64,000 nt of DNA from Roseovarius faecimaris. GTDB taxonomy: Bacteria; Pseudomonadota; Alphaproteobacteria; Rhodobacterales; Rhodobacteraceae. Positions 15,231 to 23,192 of this stretch are shown in pieces (within the stretch, counting starts at the first letter, position 1; each line of letters begins with the position of its first letter). The stretch spans positions 1,618,501 to 1,682,500 of the forward strand of contig NZ_CP034348.1 of assembly GCF_009762325.1 (NCBI RefSeq), read 5' to 3'. The translations under genes and the position numbers were made by a program. The notes beneath the pieces are model-generated. The model was not told where the DNA came from. It saw nothing but the letters and a program-made list of their open reading frames with translations, and did no database searches.

Positions 15231-16286
15231 ATGACGAACGCGAGTGACGGAAAAAACGGCATCACCTATGCCGATGCAGGCGTGGATATCGACGCGGGCA
15301 ACGCCCTGGTCGAGCGGATCAAACCGGCGGCGAAGCGGACAACGCGGCCCGGTGTGATGTCGGGGTTGGGTGGCTTTGGCGCGCTGTTCGACCTCAAGGC
15401 GGCGGGATATTCCGATCCGGTGCTGGTGGCGGCCACCGACGGGGTGGGGACCAAGCTGCGGATTGCCATCGACACCGGCAATGTGGACGGCGTGGGCATC
15501 GACCTTGTTGCAATGTGCGTCAACGACCTTGTTTGCCAGGGGGCCGAGCCGCTTTTCTTCCTGGATTATTTCGCCACCGGACGTCTGGAGACCGACACCG
15601 CGGCCCGGATCATCGAAGGGATCGCCGAAGGCTGTGTGCGTTCCGGCTGTGCGCTCATCGGCGGCGAAACTGCCGAAATGCCGGGGATGTACCCGGACGG
15701 GGATTTTGACCTTGCTGGCTTTGCCGTCGGCGCGATGGAGCGCGGCACGGAACTGCCCTCGGGCGTCGAGGAGGGCGATGTGCTACTGGGGCTGGCCAGC
15801 GATGGCGTGCATTCCAACGGCTACAGCCTGGTGCGCAAACTGGTCGAGATATCGGGACTGGGCTGGGATGCCGACTGCCCCTGGAGTGACGGCACGCTGG
15901 GGGCGGCACTGCTGACCCCGACGCGGCTTTATGTACGTCAGGCCCTGGCGGCGGTGCGCGCAGGGGGCGTGCATGCGCTGGCGCATATCACCGGTGGCGG
16001 TCTGACCGAGAATTTGCCGCGCGTCTTGCCCAAGGGCATGGGCGCTGCCATCGACCTTGACGCCTGGACGCTGCCGGGCACGTTCCGCTGGCTGGCGGAG
16101 CAGGGTGGCATTGCCCCGTCGGAGATGCTCAAGACCTTCAATTGCGGGATCGGCATGATCCTGAGCGTGGATGCGGCGCGCGCCGATGCGCTGACCGCTC
16201 TGCTTGAGGGGGAAGGCGAGACGGTGGTGCGCCTTGGCCATGTGACGGACAGCGGCAAGATGGTCTATTCCGGACAGCTGATGTGA
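15231..16286 (+). CDS. purM: phosphoribosylformylglycinamidine cyclo-ligase
   Basis: 351 residues, normal length for AIR synthetase, the ATP-dependent ring closure giving aminoimidazole ribotide in purine synthesis. Recognisable features: [13 protein letters not shown] at the N-terminus, the ATP-binding [12 protein letters not shown], the [23 protein letters not shown] block, [26 protein letters not shown] and [14 protein letters not shown]. The start is the ATG at 15231. The stop overlaps the purN start (GTGA at 16283), so purM and purN form one coupled unit. Confidence 0.97.
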   Translation: MTNASDGKNGITYADAGVDIDAGNALVERIKPAAKRTTRPGVMSGLGGFGALFDLKAAGYSDPVLVAATDGVGTKLRIAIDTGNVDGVGIDLVAMCVNDLVCQGAEPLFFLDYFATGRLETDTAARIIEGIAEGCVRSGCALIGGETAEMPGMYPDGDFDLAGFAVGAMERGTELPSGVEEGDVLLGLASDGVHSNGYSLVRKLVEISGLGWDADCPWSDGTLGAALLTPTRLYVRQALAAVRAGGVHALAHITGGGLTENLPRVLPKGMGAAIDLDAWTLPGTFRWLAEQGGIAPSEMLKTFNCGIGMILSVDAARADALTALLEGEGETVVRLGHVTDSGKMVYSGQLM

Positions 16287-16894
16287 GCCTGCGCGTTGCC
16301 ATCCTGATTTCGGGGTCCGGGTCCAACATGGTCTCGCTGGTGGAGAGCATGACCGGCGATCACCCGGCGCGTCCCGTGCTGGTGCTGTCGAATGTGCCGG
16401 GGGCAGGCGGGCTGGACAAGGCCCGTGCGCGCGGCGTGCAGACGGCGGTGGTGGATCACCGGCCCCACAAGGGCGACCGCGAAGCCTTTGAGACCGAGCT
16501 GAACACGGTACTGGAAGAGGCGCGCCCCGACATTATCTGTCACGCCGGGTTCATGCGTATCCTGACACCGCATTACGTGGATCGCTGGGCGGGCCGGATG
16601 CTGAACATCCACCCCTCTCTTCTGCCGAAATACCCCGGGCTCAACACCCATGCCCGCGCCCTGGAGGCGGGCGACTCAGAGGCGGGCTGTACCGTGCATG
16701 AGGTGACCGCCGAGCTTGATGCCGGCCCGCTTCTGGGGCAGGCGCGGGTGCCGGTTTTGCCGGGCGATACGCCCGCGCAGCTGGCCGCGCGGGTGCTGAA
16801 AATGGAGCACAAGCTTTATCCGGCGGTGCTGCGCCGCTTTGCACAAGGTGAACGCGCGCCGATTTACATGAGCCAGGAGACCGCCGAAGATTGA
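16283..16894 (+). CDS. purN: phosphoribosylglycinamide formyltransferase
   Basis: 203 residues with a GTG start overlapping the purM stop by 4 bp. GAR transformylase transfers a formyl group from 10-formyl-THF to GAR. The N-terminal phosphate-binding loop LISGSGSNM, the catalytic stretch [20 protein letters not shown] with the Asn and His, and [15 protein letters not shown] with the catalytic Asp are present. The last ~20 residues are hydrophilic. Third step of purine synthesis, next to the fifth-step gene purM. Confidence 0.96.
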   Translation: MSLRVAILISGSGSNMVSLVESMTGDHPARPVLVLSNVPGAGGLDKARARGVQTAVVDHRPHKGDREAFETELNTVLEEARPDIICHAGFMRILTPHYVDRWAGRMLNIHPSLLPKYPGLNTHARALEAGDSEAGCTVHEVTAELDAGPLLGQARVPVLPGDTPAQLAARVLKMEHKLYPAVLRRFAQGERAPIYMSQETAED

Positions 16895-16986
16895 CGCCCC
16901 TTCAAGCGGCTGTGGCATTTCCTTTCCCCCGGGCCGGTCCTATAAGACGGACAACCGAGGGCCGATCAAGAAGCAGAATTTCCCAG

Positions 16987-18150
16987 ATGAACATCATCAC
17001 CAGCACCGACGATCTCGCGGCCTTTTGCAAGGCGGCGGCGGCGCATCCCTATGTGACCGTCGATACCGAGTTCCTGCGAGAGCGGACCTATTATTCCAAG
17101 CTCTGCCTCGTGCAGCTCGCCATGCCGGGCAAGGGCGATGATACGGCCGTGCTGGTGGACCCGCTGGCCGATGGCCTGTCTCTGGAGCCGCTTTATGAGC
17201 TTTTCCGGGACACCAATGTGGTCAAGGTCTTTCACGCGGCGCGGCAGGATCTTGAGATTTTCTATGTCGATGCGGGCCTGATCCCGGTGCCGCTCTTTGA
17301 CACGCAGGTGGCGGCGATGGTCTGTGGCTTTGGTGAACAGGCGGGCTATGAGACGCTGGTGCGCAAGATCGCGAAGCAGCCGCTCGACAAATCCTCGCGC
17401 TTTACCGACTGGTCGCGCCGCCCGCTGAGCGAGGCACAGATGAGCTATGCTCTGGCGGATGTCACGCATCTGCGCCAGATCTACGAGTTTCTCGCCCGAA
17501 AGCTCGAAGAGACCGGCCGCGCCAAATGGGTGGCCGAGGAGGTGCAGATCCTCAACGATCCGGCCACCTATGTCGTGGACCCCGATGAGGCCTGGCGCCG
17601 CGTCAAGACGCGCAACCCCTCGCCGAAATTCCTGGCCATCGTGCGCGAACTGGCGCGGTTTCGCGAATCCTATGCGCAATCGCGCAATATCCCGCGCTCT
17701 CGGGTGTTCAAGGATGATGCGCTGACCGAGCTGGCCTCGACCAAGCCGATGACGCCGCAGGATCTCGGGCGGTCGCGGCTTTTGCTGCGCGAGGCCCGCA
17801 AGGGCGACATCGCCGAGGGCATCCTTGCGGCGGTGAAGGACGGGGTAAATTGCCCGCCGGACAAGCTGCCGAAAACCGGACAGGGGCGCGACAAGTTGCA
17901 GGTCAACCCGGCGCTGGCCGACTTGCTGCGGGTCCTTCTGAAGGCCAAGACGGAAGAATATGGCGTGGCCTCCAAGCTGATCGCCTCGGCGGCCGATCTT
18001 GATGCCATCGCCGCGGGCAAGCGCGATGCCGTGGCCCTCAAGGGCTGGCGCGCGGATGTGTTTGGCCAGGATGCCATGCGTCTGTGCAATGGCGAGATCG
18101 GGCTGGCCACCAGGGGGCAGAATATTCGCATCATCGAACTGGACGACTAG
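16987..18150 (+). CDS. rnd: ribonuclease D
   Basis: 387 residues from the ATG at 16987; an in-frame upstream start at 16891 overlaps purN and reads as non-coding. The DEDDy 3'-5' exonuclease motifs are all visible: TVDTEFLRERTYY (Asp and Glu), VFHAARQDLEIF (Asp), and the last motif YALADVTHLRQIYEFL (Tyr and Asp). Two HRDC-type helical domains follow (about 210-290 and 305-387). RNase D trims the 3' ends of tRNA precursors and other structured RNAs. It converges on the lipoprotein gene at 18221. Confidence 0.95.
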   Translation: MNIITSTDDLAAFCKAAAAHPYVTVDTEFLRERTYYSKLCLVQLAMPGKGDDTAVLVDPLADGLSLEPLYELFRDTNVVKVFHAARQDLEIFYVDAGLIPVPLFDTQVAAMVCGFGEQAGYETLVRKIAKQPLDKSSRFTDWSRRPLSEAQMSYALADVTHLRQIYEFLARKLEETGRAKWVAEEVQILNDPATYVVDPDEAWRRVKTRNPSPKFLAIVRELARFRESYAQSRNIPRSRVFKDDALTELASTKPMTPQDLGRSRLLLREARKGDIAEGILAAVKDGVNCPPDKLPKTGQGRDKLQVNPALADLLRVLLKAKTEEYGVASKLIASAADLDAIAAGKRDAVALKGWRADVFGQDAMRLCNGEIGLATRGQNIRIIELDD

Positions 18151-18220
18151 GGCAGGGCGAGACGAGCGGCGCCACCGGATCAGTTCCAATGCGCTAAGGT
18201 TGGCTTGGCAAATCCTGGGG

Positions 18221-18736
18221 TCAGCGCCGACGCGTGGTGCGCACGTTGCGCTCGGCCACGATGCGAATCGTGCTGGTCTCTTCCAGCACCTGGCGCGAGA
18301 TATAGCGCCCGACCCGAACGGTGCGGCCTTCTCGCGTGCCGACGCCCTGGTTCTGAGGCTGAATCGCCTTGAGCGAGAAGCTCAGCACCCCATCGACCGG
18401 CTTGCCATCGGTCTCCGAGGTCAGGCGCACGTCATGCGCTCCCTGCAGTCGCGACTGCCCTGTCACCCGCACGATAGCGCCGGTAGAGGTGCGTTCGACC
18501 ACCACATCGGTGACCTCATCCAGCAGGGTGCCCTCGTAAACGGCGCGCTTGTCGCGGCGGAAAATGCCGACCTGTTCAGGGATAAGCGGGTTGGGATTTG
18601 CGGCGGTGGCCTGCGGCGCTGGGGCCGAGCGGCTCTTGCCGAACCAGTTCGAGGGGTTTACGCGGCTGTCGCGCCAGCCGCTGCAGGCGCTGAGCACCAG
18701 CGTGGAAATGACCAGAAGGGTGGTAAGTCTGCGCAT
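18221..18736 (-). CDS. lipoprotein of unknown function
   Basis: 171 residues. A type II signal peptide with basic start MRRL, hydrophobic core and lipobox LSAC (Cys18), so it should be lipid-anchored facing the periplasm. The mature part begins with a Ser/Pro/Ala-rich linker and continues as a compact domain rich in beta strands (AVYEGTLLDEVTDVVVERTS, GAIVRVTGQSRLQGAHDVRL). I do not recognise the domain beyond lipoproteins of this type in related bacteria. It lies between rnd and sufE, transcribed against both. Confidence 0.7.
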   Translation of the reverse strand: MRRLTTLLVISTLVLSACSGWRDSRVNPSNWFGKSRSAPAPQATAANPNPLIPEQVGIFRRDKRAVYEGTLLDEVTDVVVERTSTGAIVRVTGQSRLQGAHDVRLTSETDGKPVDGVLSFSLKAIQPQNQGVGTREGRTVRVGRYISRQVLEETSTIRIVAERNVRTTRRR

Positions 18737-18863
18737 CTGCCCCGGACCTCGTTGCTTTTCCCATCGCTACCCTATCCGGGCCGCGAAGAAAAGATGTAAG
18801 CGGGGCTGGACCTCGGTGCGGGCTGGGCTTACCTCATGAGGCGCAGGATACAAGGACAGGACC

Positions 18864-19274
18864 ATGGCCACCGACGCCTTTGAAGAGATTGTTGCCGATT
18901 TCGAGTTTCTGGACGAATGGGAAGACCGCTATCGCTATGTGATTGATCGCGGCAAGGCGATGGAGCCGCTGGAGGACGCCCTGAAAGTTCCCTCAACCAA
19001 GGTGGATGGCTGCGCAAGCCAGGTCTGGCTGCACCCCAGAATCGAGAGTGGCGTGTTTTCCTTTGACGGTGACAGCGATGCGATGATCGTGCGCGGGCTG
19101 ATCGCGGTGCTGCGCGCGCTTTACAACGGGCTGCCCGTGACAGAGGTGCCCGGCGTGGATGCAGGTGGGGAACTGGCGCGGCTCGGGCTCAACGATCACT
19201 TGTCTTCGCAACGCTCGAACGGGCTTAGGGCCATGATCGAGCGGATTCGGAGCGTGGCGGCCGAGGCGGCGTGA
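18864..19274 (+). CDS. sufE: SufE-family sulfur acceptor
   Basis: 136 residues, the usual SufE length. The sulfur-accepting Cys is in STKVDGCASQVW (Cys50), and the ending with ALYNGLPVTEVPGV and LSSQRSNGLRAMIERIR is the conserved SufE C-terminus. SufE takes persulfide from the cysteine desulfurase SufS and hands it to the SufBCD scaffold for Fe-S assembly. No suf genes adjoin it. An AGGACAGGACC stretch lies just upstream of the ATG. Confidence 0.92.
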   Translation: MATDAFEEIVADFEFLDEWEDRYRYVIDRGKAMEPLEDALKVPSTKVDGCASQVWLHPRIESGVFSFDGDSDAMIVRGLIAVLRALYNGLPVTEVPGVDAGGELARLGLNDHLSSQRSNGLRAMIERIRSVAAEAA

Positions 19275-19292
19275 AACCGTCATTCCGGGGCC

Positions 19293-19316
19293 AAGAAAAT
19301 TCGTACGAATTTTCTT
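19293..19316. terminator. 24-bp perfect palindrome, likely bidirectional terminator
   Basis: AAGAAAATTCGT joined directly to its exact reverse complement, lying between the convergent sufE and DUF1638 genes. As RNA it folds into a hairpin with A-rich and U-rich flanks in both directions. Its perfection also allows a dimeric protein-binding site. Confidence 0.55.
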
Positions 19317-19340
19317 ATGCGCGGGAGGTGAAGATTCGGT

Positions 19341-19982
19341 TCAGGTTTTCAGCGCGGAGAGTGACGTGGCCAGATCGCCATAGCCGGTGAAGCGATATTC
19401 ATACTCGAGCCCGAGCCGTTCCGCGCAGGTGCGGGCCTTGGCTTCGAGAGCGGCATCCTCGGTCTGAGCCTGATAGACCAGTTTGGTGTAATTGCCGAAG
19501 ATCATGTCGCGCAGCTCCGGATGCTTGTCGAGCCCCATCGGTTTCCAAACAAACGCGTCGAACTGCTTGACCAGAAAATCCGTGAGATAAAAGGCGGTTA
19601 TCTCGTCGCCGTGGGCGGCAAAAGCGTCATTTCCTTCAAAGAAGGAATAGCAATGCGGCCCCGCGATCATCTCGACCCCGAGCCGGTCGCATTCGGCCTG
19701 AAGCAGCCCGCCGGTGCCACAATCGGCATAGACGACAAAGATCCGGTCATAGGATTTGCGGTGCTTGTCCACCGCCTCGCGTACCGCGTCCACGATCTTT
19801 TCGGGGGTCAGGTGGTACTTGGCGGGCAGACAGGTCAATGTCATGTGCTGCCAACCGTTCAGCCGGATCAGCGCCAGGATTTCGCGCGCCAGCGCGCCGC
19901 AGGCAATCAGCAGAATCCGGCCTTGCCCGGTTGTGGCTAGGCCATGTTCGGTCAGGGTCCGGTCATCGGGCAGGGCGGTCAT
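19341..19982 (-). CDS. DUF1638 protein
   Basis: 213 residues. The family pattern is visible: ILLIACGALAREILALIRLNGW near the start, CLPAKYHLTPEKIVDAVREAV, FVVYADCGTGGLL and GPHCYSFFEGN. The conserved Cys and His suggest a metal or cofactor site, but the biochemical role is not established to my knowledge. It lies 22 bp from a hairpin that ends the corrinoid-protein gene and is transcribed in the same direction, and such pairs recur in methyl-transfer loci. I infer a helper of the corrinoid protein. Confidence 0.75.
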   Translation of the reverse strand: MTALPDDRTLTEHGLATTGQGRILLIACGALAREILALIRLNGWQHMTLTCLPAKYHLTPEKIVDAVREAVDKHRKSYDRIFVVYADCGTGGLLQAECDRLGVEMIAGPHCYSFFEGNDAFAAHGDEITAFYLTDFLVKQFDAFVWKPMGLDKHPELRDMIFGNYTKLVYQAQTEDAALEAKARTCAERLGLEYEYRFTGYGDLATSLSALKT

Positions 19983-20003
19983 TGTCGCACTCCTGAAAGG
20001 AAA

Positions 20004-20029
20004 ACGGCCCGCGCGATGTGCCGGGCCGT
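20004..20029 (-). terminator. terminator after the corrinoid-protein gene
   Basis: ACGGCCCG/CGGGCCGT 8-bp stem, followed on the minus strand by TTTTCCTTTC. It lies between the corrinoid-protein gene and DUF1638, so DUF1638 is reached by read-through or its own promoter. Confidence 0.65.
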
Positions 20030-20054
20030 CTCAAGCTTGCATGGCGTGCCCGGA

Positions 20055-20759
20055 TCAGCCGGTGGCGCCCTGGTTGTGCTTGCGGCCGACGAGGTCTTTC
20101 GCCGTTTCCACAGCCACGGCCGCATCGCGGCAATACGCATCTGCGCCAATCGCCTTGCCGAATTCCTCGTTCAGCGGCGCGCCGCCGACCAGAACGATGT
20201 AATCGTCACGAATGCCCTGTTCGACCATCGTGTCGATCACGACCTTCATATAAGGCATCGTGGTGGTCAGAAGGGCCGACATACCCAGAATATCCGGACC
20301 TTCGGCTTCGAGCGCTTCGAGGTAGTTCTCGACCGGGTTGTTGATGCCCAGATCGACCACTTCGAAGCCGGCACCTTCCATCATCATCGACACAAGGTTC
20401 TTGCCGATGTCGTGAATGTCGCCCTTCACCGTACCGATCACCATCTTGCCCACGCGCGGTGCGCCGGTTTCGGCCAGCAGCGGCTTGAGGATCGACATGC
20501 CGCCCTTCATCGCGTTGGCGGCCAGCAGCACTTCGGGCACGAACAGGATGCCGTCGCGGAAGTCCTTGCCGACGATGGTCATGCCACCCACAAGCGCCTC
20601 GGTCAGGATGTTATAGGGTTCCCATCCGCGCTCCAGCAGGATATTCACACCTTCCTCGATCTCTTCCTTGAGACCGTCGTAAAGGTCGTCGAACATCTGT
20701 TGGACAAGCTCTTCGTCGTCCAGTTCCGACAGGATGATATCGTCTTCTTCGTCAGACAT
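20055..20759 (-). CDS. B12-binding corrinoid methyl-carrier protein
   Basis: 234 residues from the ATG at 20759; an AAGGA site sits 6 bp before it, while the ATG at 20765 directly abuts that site. Residues about 15-90 are a four-helix methionine-synthase cap; residues about 100-225 are the Rossmann B12-binding domain with the cobalt-ligand motif GDIHDIGKN (DxHxxG), MSALLTTTMPYM and VLVGGAPLNEEFG. Such proteins (MtbC/MtaC type) carry a methyl group on cobalt between two methyltransferases. The homocysteine methyltransferase at 22150 is a plausible partner; a pterin-binding partner is not in the window. Confidence 0.9.
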   Translation of the reverse strand: MSDEEDDIILSELDDEELVQQMFDDLYDGLKEEIEEGVNILLERGWEPYNILTEALVGGMTIVGKDFRDGILFVPEVLLAANAMKGGMSILKPLLAETGAPRVGKMVIGTVKGDIHDIGKNLVSMMMEGAGFEVVDLGINNPVENYLEALEAEGPDILGMSALLTTTMPYMKVVIDTMVEQGIRDDYIVLVGGAPLNEEFGKAIGADAYCRDAAVAVETAKDLVGRKHNQGATG

Positions 20760-20936
20760 GTGCATTCCTTAAGCGTGTCGCGCCCGCGCGCGGTTTCCAT
20801 GAGGAGCATATGGTCAAAAGGCCGCATTTGGGCTGGTTGAAATACGACATTGCCAGAGCTTGCACCGACTTATACCTGAATTTTGAACGGCATTGGGGTG
20901 AAAACTATTCAATACCCTTATGAGCTTATTGCAAAT

Positions 20937-20951
20937 GTTCATCAAATGTTC
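20937..20951 (+). promoter_or_regulatory. LexA (SOS) box GTTC-N7-GTTC
   Basis: GTTC at 20937-20940, seven bases (ATCAAAT), GTTC at 20948-20951: an exact match to the alphaproteobacterial LexA consensus. It lies 12 bp before the ATG at 20964, so LexA bound here would block transcription of the radical SAM gene. Confidence 0.7.
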
Positions 20952-20963
20952 CACTTTTGGGCT

Positions 20964-22046
20964 ATGTCGCAGGACACATTTGACCCCGATATCAGGCGCG
21001 CCGGGCGCGCTGCGTGCAGCAATGCCGAGAGTCGTTTCGAGCGGCTTGCCATGCGCTATGAGGATGACGGATGGGCGCGCGATGAGGCCCCTGTGACGTT
21101 GAGGACGGAACTGCGACAGGAGCGGGCACGGCGGATCATCACCTATAACAGCTCGCCGGATCTGCCCTTTGACCGATCGATCAACCCCTATCGCGGATGT
21201 GAGCATGGCTGCATCTACTGCTTTGCCCGTCCGACCCACGCCTATCTGGGCCTTTCGCCGGGGCTGGATTTCGAGACGCGTCTGATTGCCCGGCCCAACG
21301 CACCCGAGCTTCTGGCGAGAGAGCTGCATGCGCCTGCGTATCGTGTGGCGCCGATCGCCATCGGCACCAATACGGACCCGTATCAGCCCATAGAATCCAC
21401 GCAAAGAGTAATGCGTAACTGTTTGAAGGTGCTGCGTGATTTCAACCATCCGGTGGCGATTGTCACGAAAGGTACTCTGATCGAGCGCGACCTCGATATC
21501 CTTGCACCCATGGCGGACAGGGGGCTGGTGCGTGTCGGTGTGTCAGTGACCAGTCTCGATCCGGCGGTTTCGCGCCGGATGGAGCCGCGCGTGCCCAGCC
21601 CGGCGCGACGGCTCGAAACGATCCGGCGGCTCAGCGACGCAGGCGTGCCGGTCCGGATCATGACCTCACCGCTGATCCCGGGGCTGACCGATCACGAGCT
21701 CGAATCCCTCCTCGCCGCCGGGGCCGGGGCCGGAGCGCAGGCGGCAAGCTGGATCATGCTGCGCCTGCCGCGGGACGTGTCGCCGCTGTTTCAGGAGTGG
21801 CTGCAGGCGCATTTTCCGGACCGTGCGGCGCGTGTGATGGGCCATGTGCGCGCCATGCATGGGGGCCGGGACTATGATGCGCAGTGGGGCCGCCGGATGC
21901 GTGGCAGCGGACCCTATGCTGAGATGATCGCGGCTCGGTTCAAGGTTGCGGCGCGGCGGCACGGGCTGGATCGCAGGCAACCCGCGCTGCGGTGTGACCT
22001 GTTCACGCCGCCTGCGCGGGCAGGAGATCAGCTTGCTCTTTTCTGA
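20964..22046 (+). CDS. PA0069/Rv2578c-family radical SAM protein
   Basis: 360 residues from the ATG at 20964; a longer frame from 20883 would run through the SOS box. The radical SAM cluster motif is CEHGCIYC (Cys-x3-Cys-x2-Cys) within INPYRGCEHGCIYCFARP. Further family features are IGTNTDPYQPIE, AIVTKGTLIERDLDIL, GVSVTSLD and RIMTSPLIPGLTDHE. The family is related to spore photoproduct lyase (SplB) and is proposed to act in DNA repair, which fits the SOS box. The substrate is not known. It is divergent from the corrinoid gene and convergent with the methyltransferase gene. Confidence 0.9.
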   Translation: MSQDTFDPDIRRAGRAACSNAESRFERLAMRYEDDGWARDEAPVTLRTELRQERARRIITYNSSPDLPFDRSINPYRGCEHGCIYCFARPTHAYLGLSPGLDFETRLIARPNAPELLARELHAPAYRVAPIAIGTNTDPYQPIESTQRVMRNCLKVLRDFNHPVAIVTKGTLIERDLDILAPMADRGLVRVGVSVTSLDPAVSRRMEPRVPSPARRLETIRRLSDAGVPVRIMTSPLIPGLTDHELESLLAAGAGAGAQAASWIMLRLPRDVSPLFQEWLQAHFPDRAARVMGHVRAMHGGRDYDAQWGRRMRGSGPYAEMIAARFKVAARRHGLDRRQPALRCDLFTPPARAGDQLALF

Positions 22047-22149
22047 GCGGGCAGGGCGGCTCAGGCAGGCGCAGTGGAAAGACATCGGGAAAGGCCCGGC
22101 ATGCCCTCGATAGAGCCCGGAGAGAATGCCCGGAACCAGTCCGCCGATG

Positions 22150-23160
22150 TCAGCGCCGACGGCGGGAGCGGCGCTTGGGCGCCTCGCTGCCTTCCTCAGT
22201 GCCATCCACGGCAGAGGAGAACGCGCCAAGCTTCTCGGTAATCTCATCCAGACTGGGGGAGGTGCCGCGCGGGCGCTCTTCCAGGGCGGCGCGCATCTTG
22301 CTGAGATGCTCGGGCATGGTGCCGCAACAACCGCCGATGATCTTGGCCCCGGCGTCGCGCGCCAGACAAGCATAATCGGCCATCAGGTCCGGCGTGCCGT
22401 CATAGTGGATATGCCCGTCGACATATTTGGGAATACCGGCATTGCCCTTGGCGATGATGGGCCGTGCATGCCCATGTGCGACAAAGCCAAGCACGGTGCG
22501 CATCAGATCCGAGGCGCCGACGCCGCAATTTGCCCCGTAGGCCAGCGGTTTGTAGGGCAGTTTTTCGACCATGTCGGCCATATCGGCTGATGTGAGGCCC
22601 ATCATCGTGCGCCCGGCGGTGTCAAAGCTCATCGTGCCGCACCAGGGCATGTCGGCCAGCCTGAACGCTTCGGCCGCCGCTTTGTACTCTTCCGGAGCCG
22701 AGATCGTTTCGAGCCAGAGCACATCGGCGCCGCCTTCCTTCAGACCTTCGGCCTGTTCATGGAAAATCTCGACCGCCAGCTCATGGGTCAGCGAGCCCAT
22801 GGGCGCCATGATCTCGCCGGTGGGGCCGACCGAGCCCGCGACGACAACAGGACGATCCCGCGCATCGGCCACATCGCGGCCGATCTCAGCGGAAATACGG
22901 CTCAGTTCATGTGCCCGCTTTTGCGCGCCATGCAGCTTCAGCCGGGCGGCATTGCCGCCGAAAGAGTTGGTCAGAAACAGGTCGCTCCCGGCATCCACCG
23001 CCATCGAGTAGAGCGTCTTGATCCGGTCAGGGTGCTCATCATTCCACATTTCGGGCGCGTCGCCCGAGCTGAGCCCCATGTTGAAGAGATTGGTGCCCGT
23101 GGCACCGTCTGCCAGGATCCACTCGCGGGAACTCAGCATATCGGTAAATGCGTTGGTCAT
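22150..23160 (-). CDS. bmt: betaine/homocysteine S-methyltransferase (MetH homocysteine-domain type)
   Basis: 336 residues from the ATG at 23160 (MTNAFTDML). The homocysteine-binding TIM barrel begins ILADGATGTNLF, with LTNSFGGNA and the zinc ligands in YGANCGVGASD and IGGCCGTMPEHL. The C-terminal ~45 residues are a disordered basic tail (KRRSRRRR). Members transfer a methyl group from glycine betaine or from a methyl-corrinoid to homocysteine, making methionine. With the separate corrinoid protein 1.4 kb away this may be one part of a split B12-dependent methionine synthase. Transcribed after the MprF-like gene with a 32-bp gap. Confidence 0.88.
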   Translation of the reverse strand: MTNAFTDMLSSREWILADGATGTNLFNMGLSSGDAPEMWNDEHPDRIKTLYSMAVDAGSDLFLTNSFGGNAARLKLHGAQKRAHELSRISAEIGRDVADARDRPVVVAGSVGPTGEIMAPMGSLTHELAVEIFHEQAEGLKEGGADVLWLETISAPEEYKAAAEAFRLADMPWCGTMSFDTAGRTMMGLTSADMADMVEKLPYKPLAYGANCGVGASDLMRTVLGFVAHGHARPIIAKGNAGIPKYVDGHIHYDGTPDLMADYACLARDAGAKIIGGCCGTMPEHLSKMRAALEERPRGTSPSLDEITEKLGAFSSAVDGTEEGSEAPKRRSRRRR

Positions 23161-23192
23161 TGGCCAGCCTTTGATGACGTTGACCCGATTTT

